A model generated the notes under the pieces. That model did not search any database. It was not told the DNA's origin and was given only the letters and a program-made list of their open reading frames with translations. The position numbers were made by a program, and so were the translations under genes. A stretch of DNA of 32,505 bases from Anaerolineae bacterium (GTDB lineage: Bacteria; Chloroflexota; Anaerolineae; Anaerolineales; Anaerolineaceae): the NCBI GenBank assembly GCA_011176685.1, contig DUED01000006.1, forward strand, positions 1 to 32,505, written 5' to 3'. Position 1 is the first letter of the stretch. Every line of letters starts with the position of its first letter. Positions 15,611 to 24,549 of this stretch are shown here, in pieces.

Positions 15611-17062
15611 TCACTCGACCGCTTTGATTGACTCCAACCCATAATACCCCGCTGCACATTGATTTACCCAAAACTGAGGATCAGAAGTTAGTTCATATAC
15701 TCCATGGATAGAATCAAATGCTGGCACTATTGTCTGTTGTATGCCTTGATTCTGCATTGAAATGAGCTCTGAATGGCGTTTATCCCAAGCTATGGCACGC
15801 ATTTGCGCTTCAGGAAGCATCTGATAGGTTTGCCATGCGGCTCTTAAAGGATACAGACAAAGCAATCCAAGGATGAGTATAGTCATCACGCATGTGTCTA
15901 CAATGCGGTCCATAAAATGATGGCTGTAAATTCCCATACCAATTCCAATCAGGACAGTTGCAACAACCATTATGAACCTGCCAACCATCCAAGCGCGCTC
16001 TTCTGGATAAGCCATCATGCCATATGCAGTTGGCGCTGCTGTACAGACAAGCAAAAGATAAGCGGCCCCAAGAACTACAAGTAATGGAATAAGGATTTGT
16101 TTACTGCTTATTTCTTTCTTCTGATTACTGGAGAGGTGATAAGAGAGTATGAAAGCGATTAAGAATGAAACCGTTATAGGCACAGGCATTCCCTTTAAGG
16201 AATAGAAAGCGAAATCAAGAGCATGTTTAAAGGACAGGCGAATTACAGTCCAAAAATTAGGTGCTTGAGCCGATATTCCCAACCGCAACTGATTACCGGG
16301 AGCTAATATCATTACTAACATAGCCAATGAAGACCCTACCAGTGCTATTAATAGTATCCATGAAATTATTTTACGATTTCGCGTACTTCGCGTACGTGGG
16401 AAAATAATTAATCCCAACAAACCAATAGCAATGGCCCCTGTTTGGACCGCCGCGTAGGTCTCAGAAGCTCCAGCAGCAAAAAATGCCAACGCTGGAAGTA
16501 AAATCCAAAGCCACCAACGTGGTCGCTTGTCCACATATGAGATTATTAACCCACTTATCAGAACTAAAATAAGCAATGGCGCAAAATAACTCACCAGGCC
16601 TGAGCGCCAGTAAAGACTCTGGAACAAATTCGGGGCTTCCAGTAAGGTAAAGAAAAGCATCATTTGTCCAATTAAAAATGCGCTCAACCTACCGATAGGA
16701 AAACCAATACATAAAAATACAAGCCGAAAATTCCAGGTTAACCCAAGCGCCATTCCAACAACCATAACTGCAGGTAAGACCCGAATTGCATTGATTCCGA
16801 AAAATTCGCTTAAAGCAACAAACAAATAAGCAGCATAACGATTAGAAATAGTATTATAAAATGTCCCTAATCCATCAATGATACCTTGCTGATAATAAAT
16901 AGCAGAGAAACAATAATCATCCGCCCAATAACGAGAGAAAAAGCCTTGATAACTATACACAACAAGCGCAATGAAAAAAGTAAGATTACCCAGAGCAACC
17001 GTAAAATTAAATAATCGGACAATTTTTTTTTGATCCAAAGTGCAAATGAATAATGTGCTCAT
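15611..17062 (-). CDS. DUF6056-like polytopic membrane protein (possible GT-C)
   Basis: The 483-residue protein has about eleven to thirteen membrane segments. Soon after the first helix it has SRYWADDYCFSA, an acidic pair in the first extracytoplasmic loop, as in DUF6056 proteins and in GT-C glycosyltransferases that use polyprenyl-phosphate sugars. A second charged loop includes NRYAAYL. The context, near a polyprenyl-phosphate glycosyltransferase and a GT-C enzyme, makes transfer of a lipid-linked sugar on the outer face plausible but unproven. A perfect TATAAT lies 16 nt before the ATG; no Shine-Dalgarno is clear. The stop is 4 nt from the start of the next GT2 gene. Confidence 0.6.
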   Translation of the reverse strand: MSTLFICTLDQKKIVRLFNFTVALGNLTFFIALVVYSYQGFFSRYWADDYCFSAIYYQQGIIDGLGTFYNTISNRYAAYLFVALSEFFGINAIRVLPAVMVVGMALGLTWNFRLVFLCIGFPIGRLSAFLIGQMMLFFTLLEAPNLFQSLYWRSGLVSYFAPLLILVLISGLIISYVDKRPRWWLWILLPALAFFAAGASETYAAVQTGAIAIGLLGLIIFPRTRSTRNRKIISWILLIALVGSSLAMLVMILAPGNQLRLGISAQAPNFWTVIRLSFKHALDFAFYSLKGMPVPITVSFLIAFILSYHLSSNQKKEISSKQILIPLLVVLGAAYLLLVCTAAPTAYGMMAYPEERAWMVGRFIMVVATVLIGIGMGIYSHHFMDRIVDTCVMTILILGLLCLYPLRAAWQTYQMLPEAQMRAIAWDKRHSELISMQNQGIQQTIVPAFDSIHGVYELTSDPQFWVNQCAAGYYGLESIKAVE

Positions 17063-17078
17063 TTCAGGAATGTTATAT

Positions 17079-17084
17079 ATTATA
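17079..17084 (-). promoter_or_regulatory. Possible internal -10 box
   Basis: A TATAAT on the minus strand lies 16 nt before the ATG of the DUF6056-like gene, in a 48-nt gap. The -35 region (CTGATG or GCTGAT) is poor. It may give internal expression of the last three genes of the locus. Confidence 0.3.
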
Positions 17085-17110
17085 AGGAAATGGATTTTAC
17101 CATCAGCAGA

Positions 17111-17884
17111 TCAATACAAACCAAATTTACGCGCAATACAAACCAGTAACATGCCATGTTTATTTTCCACCGAAAGTTCTCTTCGTAGGGCTCTTTTCGC
17201 AAGTTTGAATGATATCTGAGCATAAAAAGGACTGAGACGGTAAAAGGATGTCAGTAGTTCAATAGTCCAATTCTTTAACAATAAATGTAGGCTCTCAGGC
17301 GTAAAAGGCGAAATATGTTGTTCCCCTACCATTTTCGGAGCTTTTCCGATTAAATCAATGAATTTTTCTAATAACGGCCAATGACTGGCATAATTAGGCG
17401 TTGTCAGGTAAAGAAATCCTCCCGGTTTCAAGACACGGTGGATTTCATTAACAAGAACTGACGGATCTGCAAGATGTTCAATTACCTCTGAAAGCAGTAC
17501 CCAATTGAAGGAATCACTTTCCAACGGCAGTGTTTCCCCTTTTGATTGCATACTGAAATATGAACTCGTGGCAGATTTCATTTCACTCAGTTCGGACATA
17601 CGATATTTTAAAAATTGGAGCGCGTGTAAATTAATATCCACACCAATCTTTACAGATGGCAAGACAGCAATATGCTGAAGCAATAAACCTGCACCACAGC
17701 CAACTTCTAAGATCCTTTTAGTGCATCTTAAACTTTGTTGATACGGCTTGGTAAGAACATCCCAGGCATATAGTTTCCCGGTATGCCAGAAGCGCTGCAT
17801 ACGTGCACCCTTGAGCAAAGCACGGTATTGGTAATCGCCTTCAATGGCTTGGTAATCAAAGCTATCTTTTCTTTTAATAATCAT
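17111..17884 (-). CDS. Class I SAM-dependent methyltransferase
   Basis: The 257-residue protein has a Rossmann-type methyltransferase core. Motif I is ILEVGCGAGLL (58-68), motif II GVDINLHALQ (81-90), and a later SEVIEHLADPSVLVNEIHR plus LKPGGFLYLTTPN is typical of the Methyltransf_11/UbiE-like group. Metal-free SAM-dependent methylation of a small molecule or glycan is the family role; the substrate is unknown. Its ATG overlaps the stop of the polyprenyl-phosphate glycosyltransferase gene by one base (TAATG), so the two are translationally coupled. That suggests it may modify the same glycan or lipid-linked sugar. Confidence 0.85.
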   Translation of the reverse strand: MIIKRKDSFDYQAIEGDYQYRALLKGARMQRFWHTGKLYAWDVLTKPYQQSLRCTKRILEVGCGAGLLLQHIAVLPSVKIGVDINLHALQFLKYRMSELSEMKSATSSYFSMQSKGETLPLESDSFNWVLLSEVIEHLADPSVLVNEIHRVLKPGGFLYLTTPNYASHWPLLEKFIDLIGKAPKMVGEQHISPFTPESLHLLLKNWTIELLTSFYRLSPFYAQISFKLAKRALRRELSVENKHGMLLVCIARKFGLY

Positions 17885-18678
17885 TAACTTACAGAAGTCT
17901 GTTCTCCATTCCCACCTGCATACAACCCTCGCAGGTCATTCCAACGAATCAATAGCAACTCCAAAAACATCTTGATTGAATCATAAAGAAGATTGACGCG
18001 GCTATCACCACGAAAACCAGTCATACGCACAGGTACACGTTCAATAACAAAGCCCAACTTCCGAGCAATAAATAGCAGTTCTACATCAATACCGAAGTCG
18101 TCGATGGTCGTGCGTTTGAAAACCTCTGTCGCAGCTTTTTTATCAAACCCTTTCAATCCACACTGCGTATCACGCACACCTCTAAAAACAAACAATTGCA
18201 CCAGAAGACTGAAAATCTGTCCTGCTAAAAAGCGCATAAAAGGTACACTAACTAACGTTGAACCAGGCAAGTCACGTGCACCTACAACTATTGGACATCC
18301 AGTACTTACTTTGTGATAAATGTTGGTCATCGCATCCAGCTCAAAAGGCATATCTGCATCTATAAAAATTCGCACTGCGCCTTTAGCTGCTAGCATACCG
18401 CGCCGCAACGAAAAACCTTTCCCACGATTAACTTCATTCAGGAGAATTCGAAATGCAACTTTTCCTGTGGGCGGCTTATCAACCTGCTTCACAATCTCAA
18501 TAGTTGAATCTGTACTGCCATCATCTACTATAACTACTTCGCAAAGCCCATAGTTCTTTGCCATATATGAAAATAAGGACTCCAACGTTAAACCGATAAG
18601 TTCTTGCTCGTTATATACAGGAATAATCACAGATAATTCCGGCAATTGTCTCACTGGCTTAATTGAGCTAGGGGTCAC
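17884..18678 (-). CDS. Polyprenyl-phosphate glycosyltransferase (DPM1/ALG5-like)
   Basis: A 264-residue GT2 enzyme like dolichyl-phosphate mannose or glucose synthases. Motifs: LSVIIPVYNEQELI (15-28), VVIVDDGSTDSTIEIV (48-63), NRGKGFSLRRGM (84-95), the metal-binding FIDADMPFE (105-113), and RDTQCGLKGF, a strong mark of this subgroup. It would move a hexose from a nucleotide sugar to a polyprenyl phosphate at the inner face of the membrane. It starts with GTG at 18678, overlapping the GT-C stop by 4 nt (GTGA). This tight pairing with a GT-C enzyme supports a donor-and-user pair. Confidence 0.88.
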   Translation of the reverse strand: MTPSSIKPVRQLPELSVIIPVYNEQELIGLTLESLFSYMAKNYGLCEVVIVDDGSTDSTIEIVKQVDKPPTGKVAFRILLNEVNRGKGFSLRRGMLAAKGAVRIFIDADMPFELDAMTNIYHKVSTGCPIVVGARDLPGSTLVSVPFMRFLAGQIFSLLVQLFVFRGVRDTQCGLKGFDKKAATEVFKRTTIDDFGIDVELLFIARKLGFVIERVPVRMTGFRGDSRVNLLYDSIKMFLELLLIRWNDLRGLYAGGNGEQTSVS

Positions 18679-20210
18679 GGTTCATCCCCCGTACGTAATG
18701 GCCGTCTGAGGTCAAACAATACAAATCGTTTACCCTCTTTTGAGATTTGGTAATTGCTGTAGAGCAACTTTTTCAACTCAGGTTGTCTTTCCAACTCATC
18801 AAAAAGTGTGATAAGAAAATAATCTTTCCCAGCTGTACTTTCATCAAAGACAGTCTGGAAATTAAAATCCAGCCCCGCATCTTTCCGCAATTGGATATCA
18901 TCTACTGTCATCCAGTTTGTTGGGGTTAGCCATCCCCAATACGCTAAACGATTACCGTAATCCTCGCTGAGTGCAATCACTTTAGCATCATGACCAAGCA
19001 AAGTACCCATCTCTTGCCAGAAGGCTTCTTCCGCATAATAATCTACTTTCTTTAATGTGGAATATGCATCATAAGAGTATATTGTTATACCAAAAAGTAA
19101 TATAAACAAAGCAAAGGTTTGACCCCATTTAGTGAAATCAAGAATTTTCCTTGAAATCATTGCCGCAATAGCACCAGAGCCTATCGCTACCATTAAGTAA
19201 ACAGGAAGATGGTAATAATCATGAGTAGATATGTGGTGCGGCAACGTGACGCCTAATGAAAGATATCCTAACCAAGCGCCAAACAGCATCCAGCGATACG
19301 ATTTTTTCTTAATTAACAAAAACCCTACCAAACTAATCAGCAACCATTCTAATCCAACTGCTTTGCGTAAAGAGCTTAGCCAGCGGAGATAAAAGGCAGA
19401 TTGAGTCAAGAACTGTGGAAAAAACCGTAAGCTGAACTGGCTAGCCAGTCCCCCTACAACATACATGCCATAGTAATGAAAAACCCCATAGGGGATTATT
19501 GTCAAAACAGCTGCTAGCCATAATTGCCGATTGCGCAATGCCTGTTGCAATGAATTGTTTGAAAATATTAAGCCAAGCCACATACCTAAAATAAAAAAAA
19601 TTGCCACAGTCTTAATTAAAATAGCTAACCCCCCAAGAAACCCTACGGCTGTTGCCCAGCCCCAAGTTTTTGAACCATACCAATTTACGGCTGCATAAGC
19701 ATATAGTGATAAGCATGCAATCAAAAGTGCCTCAGGCTGAAATGAGCGGCTGGCAATGATTCCATAGGGATAGAAAAGGAAAAACCCCTCAGCAACTAAC
19801 GCGCCAATTGGTCCAATTATCTTCTCGGCTATTAAAAAAAGGGCAATTCCCGCTAATATCCAAAACCCAATGGCGTATACACGAGCCACCCACAGGTTCA
19901 TAGCGCCCATTGATTTATAAGTAAATGCGGTTATCCATTCCATAATAGGCGGCTCGATTAAACCCTCCAGTTTCCATTGGCGAATGGCAGTTTCGCGCTG
20001 CCAGTCAGGAACGGATAAATCATCTTTAATTGCATAGTAAATTCCGCGTGCCATTAACGCCGAATGTAATTGACGTGTAGAATGAAATTCCAGGGGGGCA
20101 TCCTTCAAATCATACAAGCGAACAGTAAGGGCTGCCATAAATAAAAATAAAACCAGAATGGAAAATTCTATTCCTTTTTTACTTTTTTGCTTTTTTATTG
20201 TTGGAGACAT
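18675..20210 (-). CDS. GT-C family (PMT/ArnT-like) membrane glycosyltransferase
   Basis: The 511-residue protein has about eleven to thirteen membrane helices and a soluble C-terminal tail, like GT39/GT83 enzymes. After the first helix comes RLYDLKDAPLEFHSTRQ, a loop with an acidic residue and histidine in the place where GT-C enzymes carry catalytic acids. Later PYGIIASRSFQPEALLI resembles the conserved SR-QPE-type stretch of the family. It would take a sugar from a polyprenyl phosphate and attach it to a glycan, lipid or protein outside the membrane. The gene starts directly after the stop of the FkbM methyltransferase (TAAATG) and overlaps the lipid-phosphate glycosyltransferase by 4 nt. 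Confidence 0.8.
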   Translation of the reverse strand: MSPTIKKQKSKKGIEFSILVLFLFMAALTVRLYDLKDAPLEFHSTRQLHSALMARGIYYAIKDDLSVPDWQRETAIRQWKLEGLIEPPIMEWITAFTYKSMGAMNLWVARVYAIGFWILAGIALFLIAEKIIGPIGALVAEGFFLFYPYGIIASRSFQPEALLIACLSLYAYAAVNWYGSKTWGWATAVGFLGGLAILIKTVAIFFILGMWLGLIFSNNSLQQALRNRQLWLAAVLTIIPYGVFHYYGMYVVGGLASQFSLRFFPQFLTQSAFYLRWLSSLRKAVGLEWLLISLVGFLLIKKKSYRWMLFGAWLGYLSLGVTLPHHISTHDYYHLPVYLMVAIGSGAIAAMISRKILDFTKWGQTFALFILLFGITIYSYDAYSTLKKVDYYAEEAFWQEMGTLLGHDAKVIALSEDYGNRLAYWGWLTPTNWMTVDDIQLRKDAGLDFNFQTVFDESTAGKDYFLITLFDELERQPELKKLLYSNYQISKEGKRFVLFDLRRPLRTGDEP

Positions 20211-20987
20211 TTACTTTTTCCGTTTAAATAATGCATCTGACTGCAAAATGCTACCATCTAATGGTGATGTAAGCATATCTTGACTTCCCTGGTAAATAAA
20301 CCCCTTTGAAGCCATTAAACTGAATATTTCGTTAAAAAGCATTTGTCCTTCATACAGGGGTTGATAAGATACCTCCATAGTAATCCATTCAATTTCCTTT
20401 AAAATATTTTTTGCCCCGGAGATTACATGGTCTTCATAACCCTGCACATCAATTTTTAGTAATGTAGGTGGTTCAATGGTCATTTTATTTTGAAATTCGC
20501 TCAATCTAGCGATAGGAACTTGAACAATTTTAGAACCAGACGTATACGGAAACGCTTCCTTGTGCATTTTTCCCATAGGCAACACGGATGAAGATTCTAA
20601 AAACTCACTCTGATGGAATCCAATAGTCCCACTATGGCTACCAATAGCAGTCTGAAAAGCTTTAAAATTACCGTAACTGCTTAAATTATGTACAAGCTGC
20701 TGATAACAATCCGGTATTGGCTCAAAGGCAAAAATTTGTGCGTCCGGAAAAATCATGCGCATTGCAAATGCAAAGGAACCAGTATTTGCTCCTATATCAA
20801 TAATCGTTTTAAACCCTCTTCCCTTATACCATGCTTTATGTGGATGCAAACGAAACAACTCTCGCACCAAGGAGCGGTTTAATAAAGTTAAAATGGCAAT
20901 CCTAATAAAATGTCTGGGATAATGAAATGGTAGGGAGAAATACCTAAAAGCCTTTATTAATAACTCTGATGTACCTGCGATTTTCAT
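20211..20987 (-). CDS. FkbM family methyltransferase
   Basis: The 258-residue protein has the FkbM-type O-methyltransferase core: TIIDIGANTGSFAFAM (61-76), then IFAFEPIPDCYQQL (85-98) and, further on, LLKIDVQGYEDHVISGA, all diagnostic for the family. These SAM enzymes often O-methylate sugars or polyketides. I start at ATG 20987; the frame extends to a TTG at 21029, but that overlaps the upstream glycosyltransferase gene by 26 nt. No clear Shine-Dalgarno precedes the ATG. It lies inside a run of overlapping glycan genes, so a glycan or its precursor is the likely substrate. A second FkbM enzyme lies at 31295-32251. Confidence 0.88.
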   Translation of the reverse strand: MKIAGTSELLIKAFRYFSLPFHYPRHFIRIAILTLLNRSLVRELFRLHPHKAWYKGRGFKTIIDIGANTGSFAFAMRMIFPDAQIFAFEPIPDCYQQLVHNLSSYGNFKAFQTAIGSHSGTIGFHQSEFLESSSVLPMGKMHKEAFPYTSGSKIVQVPIARLSEFQNKMTIEPPTLLKIDVQGYEDHVISGAKNILKEIEWITMEVSYQPLYEGQMLFNEIFSLMASKGFIYQGSQDMLTSPLDGSILQSDALFKRKK

Positions 20988-21003
20988 TTTTAAATTTGCC
21001 TTG

Positions 21004-21930
21004 TCATTTAATACCGTGACGTGACACAATTGCTGATGTTTTCACAAATTTAAGAACCGCAAGTATAGCAAAAAACATGCGCTTCCATTCCTTTAAAGCG
21101 GTTGGCGGATGCTGAAATAAACTTCTCAAATAAGCCTTTAAAGAAGCAGTTGACTCTCCACCATCTAAAAGATAACGTGCATTCACTCGGTGCGCGCCCG
21201 CCCAAATTTTTCTTCGAAGTTTGACAAACCTTTCCTTTAGAGCAGGATAGGTTTGCATCCATTTCACAATACAGTAGGCTTCCTTTCCAAAGCCGGCTGC
21301 GGAAGCAATATTTTTCGCTTCAAGATGAAATCGTGCAGAGGCAAACGTTCTGGGAATATATTTAATCTGTGCAATTGCAGCCATCCGCAGCCATAATTGA
21401 TGATCCAATAAAAATCGGTAGGAAAGATCAAGCAAACCTGCCCGCACCAGAACCTCACGACGCATAAACACGGCTGGTTGCCCAATGATATTAAAACACA
21501 TCAAGCCATCAAGCCCCCAATTTTTATATTGAAGATGGTTGATCGCCTGCCCTTGTCCATCTATTGCCAGTACATCACCGTAGACAAATCCAATTTCTTT
21601 ATTATTTTGTAGTTCTTCAACTGCTAATGTCACTGCTTTAGGATGATATAAATCATCCGAATTCAGCCAGGCAACAAACTCACCTTTTGCTCTCTGAAGC
21701 CCTTTATTTATGGCATCTGCCTGCCCTAGATCCGGTTCGGAAACCCACCAAGATATGCATTCTTGATATTTTTCAATGATATCTATGCTGCCATCATTAG
21801 AACCGCCATCAATAACCAAGTATTCGAAATTGGGATAATCCTGATTGATAACAGACTGTATAGTCTTTTCAAGATATTGCGCTTGATTAAAAGACGGCGT
21901 TATGATAGAAACCAGAGGAATTTTACCCAT
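21004..21930 (-). CDS. Family 2 glycosyltransferase
   Basis: A 308-residue GT-A enzyme. Motifs: PLVSIITPSFNQAQYLEKTI (5-24), VIDGGSNDGSIDII (39-52), GQADAINKGLQRAKGE (69-84) and metal-binding AWLNSDD (87-93). It has no membrane anchor; a basic C-terminal region (for example KLRRKIW) may bind membrane. Its first 95 residues closely resemble those of the GT2 at 14830-15606, so the two look like paralogues in one locus, perhaps adding similar sugars to different acceptors. It starts 2 nt after the stop of the DUF115 gene, pointing to a shared transcript. Confidence 0.88.
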   Translation of the reverse strand: MGKIPLVSIITPSFNQAQYLEKTIQSVINQDYPNFEYLVIDGGSNDGSIDIIEKYQECISWWVSEPDLGQADAINKGLQRAKGEFVAWLNSDDLYHPKAVTLAVEELQNNKEIGFVYGDVLAIDGQGQAINHLQYKNWGLDGLMCFNIIGQPAVFMRREVLVRAGLLDLSYRFLLDHQLWLRMAAIAQIKYIPRTFASARFHLEAKNIASAAGFGKEAYCIVKWMQTYPALKERFVKLRRKIWAGAHRVNARYLLDGGESTASLKAYLRSLFQHPPTALKEWKRMFFAILAVLKFVKTSAIVSRHGIK

Positions 21931-21932
21931 AT

Positions 21933-22733
21933 TTAGAAAAGCTGATCATATTTGGTTTTCGGGAATATAGTTAATTTCCCTCCGATTGTCGCATCTACCA
22001 CTTCGCGCCCTTCCGCTGCAAACTCTCTTCGTGCCATTGCGTAGGCAAGCTCTGATGTATGCAGATCTGGAAGCTGCCAGCGGAAACCTTTACCAAAGTA
22101 TGCAGGATGGAAATGATCAGGATCATCACCCTGAGAAATAACGGTGGTGTTAGGGTTCCCTTTTGTGCTAAAACTGTGGTCAACACCAATCAGAATAACC
22201 CTCTCAAACCCAAAATAATAAGCCAACTGTAAAGCCACGAAAGTCACAGTTGCTCCTTCCCATAAACGTCCGGTGGCTTTGTGTTCGAATTTTGGTCCGG
22301 TATAGGTAGTGTATAAAAAATAAAGGTCATCAGCTGGGTTTAGCCATTTTCGTGCACGCCATGATACGAATTTTGGGATATTCATTTTTTGGATATCAGC
22401 TGCAGTTTGCTCAATAACCAGATCATTGATAGATACAAAAAATGTGGTCGGGAAACCAAGTTTGGGGAACATTAAATAAATGCGGTTCATGCCAAAGGTG
22501 TATTCATTACGCAGCTTGGTCAAGTCCATTTTTCGCAAACTTGGCCCATTCCCAATCACAAAACAACGCTCACCTTGGTATCTGTTCTTATATTGCTTCA
22601 ACCGTCTGGTTGTGTCTCTGCGCCAGGGATGATAGAAAGCTTCAAGTGACTTAGGAAACCGCTCAATATAATCCCTACTGAGTTTGATTGCACTCACAAC
22701 TGGTTCGGGAATTATCTCTTTAATAATTTTCAT
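21933..22733 (-). CDS. DUF115 family protein (Maf/MptE-like)
   Basis: The 266-residue protein has the two DUF115 hallmarks: ERCFVIGNGPSLRKMDL (55-71) and, after a longer stretch, VILIGVDHSFST (179-190). DUF115 occurs in archaeal MptE (pterin pyrophosphokinase) and in the Maf motility-associated factors thought to transfer nonulosonic acids to flagellin. Next to cytidylyltransferases and a NeuB-type synthase, a Maf-like role as transferase of a CMP-activated acid is the more attractive reading. The protein is shorter than Maf and holds only the DUF115 core. It starts 4 nt after the SDR stop and ends 2 nt before the GT2 gene. Confidence 0.75.
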   Translation of the reverse strand: MKIIKEIIPEPVVSAIKLSRDYIERFPKSLEAFYHPWRRDTTRRLKQYKNRYQGERCFVIGNGPSLRKMDLTKLRNEYTFGMNRIYLMFPKLGFPTTFFVSINDLVIEQTAADIQKMNIPKFVSWRARKWLNPADDLYFLYTTYTGPKFEHKATGRLWEGATVTFVALQLAYYFGFERVILIGVDHSFSTKGNPNTTVISQGDDPDHFHPAYFGKGFRWQLPDLHTSELAYAMARREFAAEGREVVDATIGGKLTIFPKTKYDQLF

Positions 22734-22737
22734 TATC

Positions 22738-23502
22738 CTACTCAGTGCTCAACCTGGCTGTAGCACCACCATCTACGACCAATGCCTGGCCTGTCATAAA
22801 TGATGATTGTTGGTTATCTGCCAAGAAACAAATCGCGCTCGCAATTTCTTGTGGTTTCCCAACGCGACCAATGACTGTTTTGCTTGCCAAATCTTCAAGG
22901 CGCTTACTAACTGATTTACCGCCAACATGGCCACGCTGCAAGCCAGCACGCAGCATGGGTGTATCAACCGCACCGGGTAGAATGGCGTTCACGCGGATAT
23001 TATCTTTGGCAAACTCAATTGCCATTGCGCGTGTAAGAGCTAAAAGTCCACCTTTACTGGCAGCATATGCAGCGATATTGGCTGAGGTTGCCACAGCATG
23101 AACCGAAGATACATTCACAATTGCCCCTCCCCCAGCTGCTTTCAAAAGCGGATATACTAACTTTGCTCCAAGGAACACAGAACGTAGGTTTGAAGACATT
23201 ACTTTATCCCATTCCTCTACGCTGGTCTCAATAAGAGGTTTAGCCACTTGAATGGCTGCATTATTCACTACAGCATCCAGTACCGGGCTAAAATTCTGTA
23301 CTTGTTCATAAATGGATTTAGTATCTTCCGGCTTTGAGATATCGCTCTTGATAAATAATCCTTTATTAGGATAGTCAGCACCAAAATCCTGGCGATCCAC
23401 ACCAATAACATGCCATCCCTGCATACTAAAATATTTAACTGTCGCACGACCTATTCCACCAGCAGCCCCAGTAATTAGCAAAACTTTTGTTCTTTCTCCC
23501 AT
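22738..23502 (-). CDS. Short-chain dehydrogenase/reductase
   Basis: A classical SDR of 254 residues. The nucleotide-binding TGAAGGIG is at 11-18, and the stabilising NNAA at 80-83. The catalytic Ser is in VSSVHA, with Tyr146 and Lys150 in YAASK, and the NAILPG motif is at 172-177. An aspartate after the second strand (GVDR, Asp36) suggests NAD rather than NADP. AAGGA lies about 7 nt before the ATG. SDRs of this type (such as PtmA) occur beside CMP-legionaminate synthetase genes in Campylobacter; here it sits two genes from a small cytidylyltransferase. Oxidation or reduction of a sugar or ulosonic acid is likely, but the substrate is not known. Confidence 0.88.
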   Translation of the reverse strand: MGERTKVLLITGAAGGIGRATVKYFSMQGWHVIGVDRQDFGADYPNKGLFIKSDISKPEDTKSIYEQVQNFSPVLDAVVNNAAIQVAKPLIETSVEEWDKVMSSNLRSVFLGAKLVYPLLKAAGGGAIVNVSSVHAVATSANIAAYAASKGGLLALTRAMAIEFAKDNIRVNAILPGAVDTPMLRAGLQRGHVGGKSVSKRLEDLASKTVIGRVGKPQEIASAICFLADNQQSSFMTGQALVVDGGATARLSTE

Positions 23503-23513
23503 TTTGATTCCTT

Positions 23514-24488
23514 CTACACAAACTTCAACTTCATGGCTTCATAATCGCTATGTTGTATCTGCAAACCTTCCAGAAGATTCCGGATTGTATTCCAGTGTAC
23601 GTGCTCCCAGGCTTTAGGGCTTGAGTTGGAATTATGGGATCCAAGCATTACATTTTTCATCTGGAGCAGTGGTGAATCTTGAGTAAGCGGTTCCACTTCA
23701 AAGACATCCAGCGCTGCGCCGGAGATACCGCCATTATTCAAAGCTTCGACTAGAGCAATTTCATCGACAATAGGACCACGGGCTGTATTAATCAACACTG
23801 CACCGTGTCTTGCCCAACTCAATGTTTTTGTATTAATTAAATGATAACTGGTTGGGTTTAGGTCACAATTCACACTCACAAAATCTGATCTCTCCAGCAA
23901 ATCTTTTAGGGTAGTCATTTCTACACCACATTCCAAGATAAAATCTGGTGCAATGGATAAGATATCATTTCCCAGCAACTTCATCTCAAAAGCATGAGCG
24001 CGCCGTAAAACAGCTTTACCAACATTTCCCACTCCAATTACCCCTAGTGTACATTCACTTAATGAACGACCAGGGAGTTTCTCCCATTTTCCAGCCTTAA
24101 CAAGACGATCCATCCCTGGCTGACAGCGTGCAAATGCCAGGATGTAACCCAACACACTATCTGCAACCGGAAACGTGAACGCATTAGGCGTATTGCGCAC
24201 CTGAATCCTCAATTCAGCAGCAGTTTGTTGATCAATCGAATCGATACCTGTACCCCACTTAGAAATAATTTTCAATCGTGGAGCACACTTAATTAATACC
24301 TCTTTTGTATAATGGTCATCCCCACAAATTGTTCCATCAAAATCACCCGCATAAGCAAGGATTTCTTTTTCAGAAAGGCGTTCATGAACTTCAGGAATGA
24401 TCAATTCGATACCATAATGTGTAAAGATTGGGGTAAAACGTTCTTTGTAAGGCAACATATAAGGCGCCGAAAGTAAGACTTTTGGCAT
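23514..24488 (-). CDS. D-2-hydroxyacid dehydrogenase (SerA-like)
   Basis: The 324-residue protein belongs to the D-isomer-specific 2-hydroxyacid dehydrogenase family. The NAD-binding GVIGVGNVGKAVLRR lies at 149-163, with Asp175 as the likely NAD-selecting residue. Catalytic candidates are Arg237 (INTARGPIVDE), Glu266 (DVFEVEP) and His285 (GSHNS). The enzyme would convert a D-2-hydroxy acid to a 2-keto acid or the reverse. Length fits the catalytic core without an ACT domain, unlike full SerA. It is followed 11 nt later by the SDR and preceded by a cytidylyltransferase. In this setting it may act on a sugar acid rather than on 3-phosphoglycerate. Confidence 0.88.
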   Translation of the reverse strand: MPKVLLSAPYMLPYKERFTPIFTHYGIELIIPEVHERLSEKEILAYAGDFDGTICGDDHYTKEVLIKCAPRLKIISKWGTGIDSIDQQTAAELRIQVRNTPNAFTFPVADSVLGYILAFARCQPGMDRLVKAGKWEKLPGRSLSECTLGVIGVGNVGKAVLRRAHAFEMKLLGNDILSIAPDFILECGVEMTTLKDLLERSDFVSVNCDLNPTSYHLINTKTLSWARHGAVLINTARGPIVDEIALVEALNNGGISGAALDVFEVEPLTQDSPLLQMKNVMLGSHNSNSSPKAWEHVHWNTIRNLLEGLQIQHSDYEAMKLKFV

Positions 24489-24549
24489 TCTATTTAACTC
24501 TTTTGGTATTTAATTTAGGCAATTAAGCCAACAGAATATACAATTGGGA

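Noticed and set aside
21004-21029. TTG start for the FkbM gene at 21029
   Set aside because: It would overlap the upstream GT2 gene by 26 nt, and the ATG at 20987 gives a normal FkbM start.
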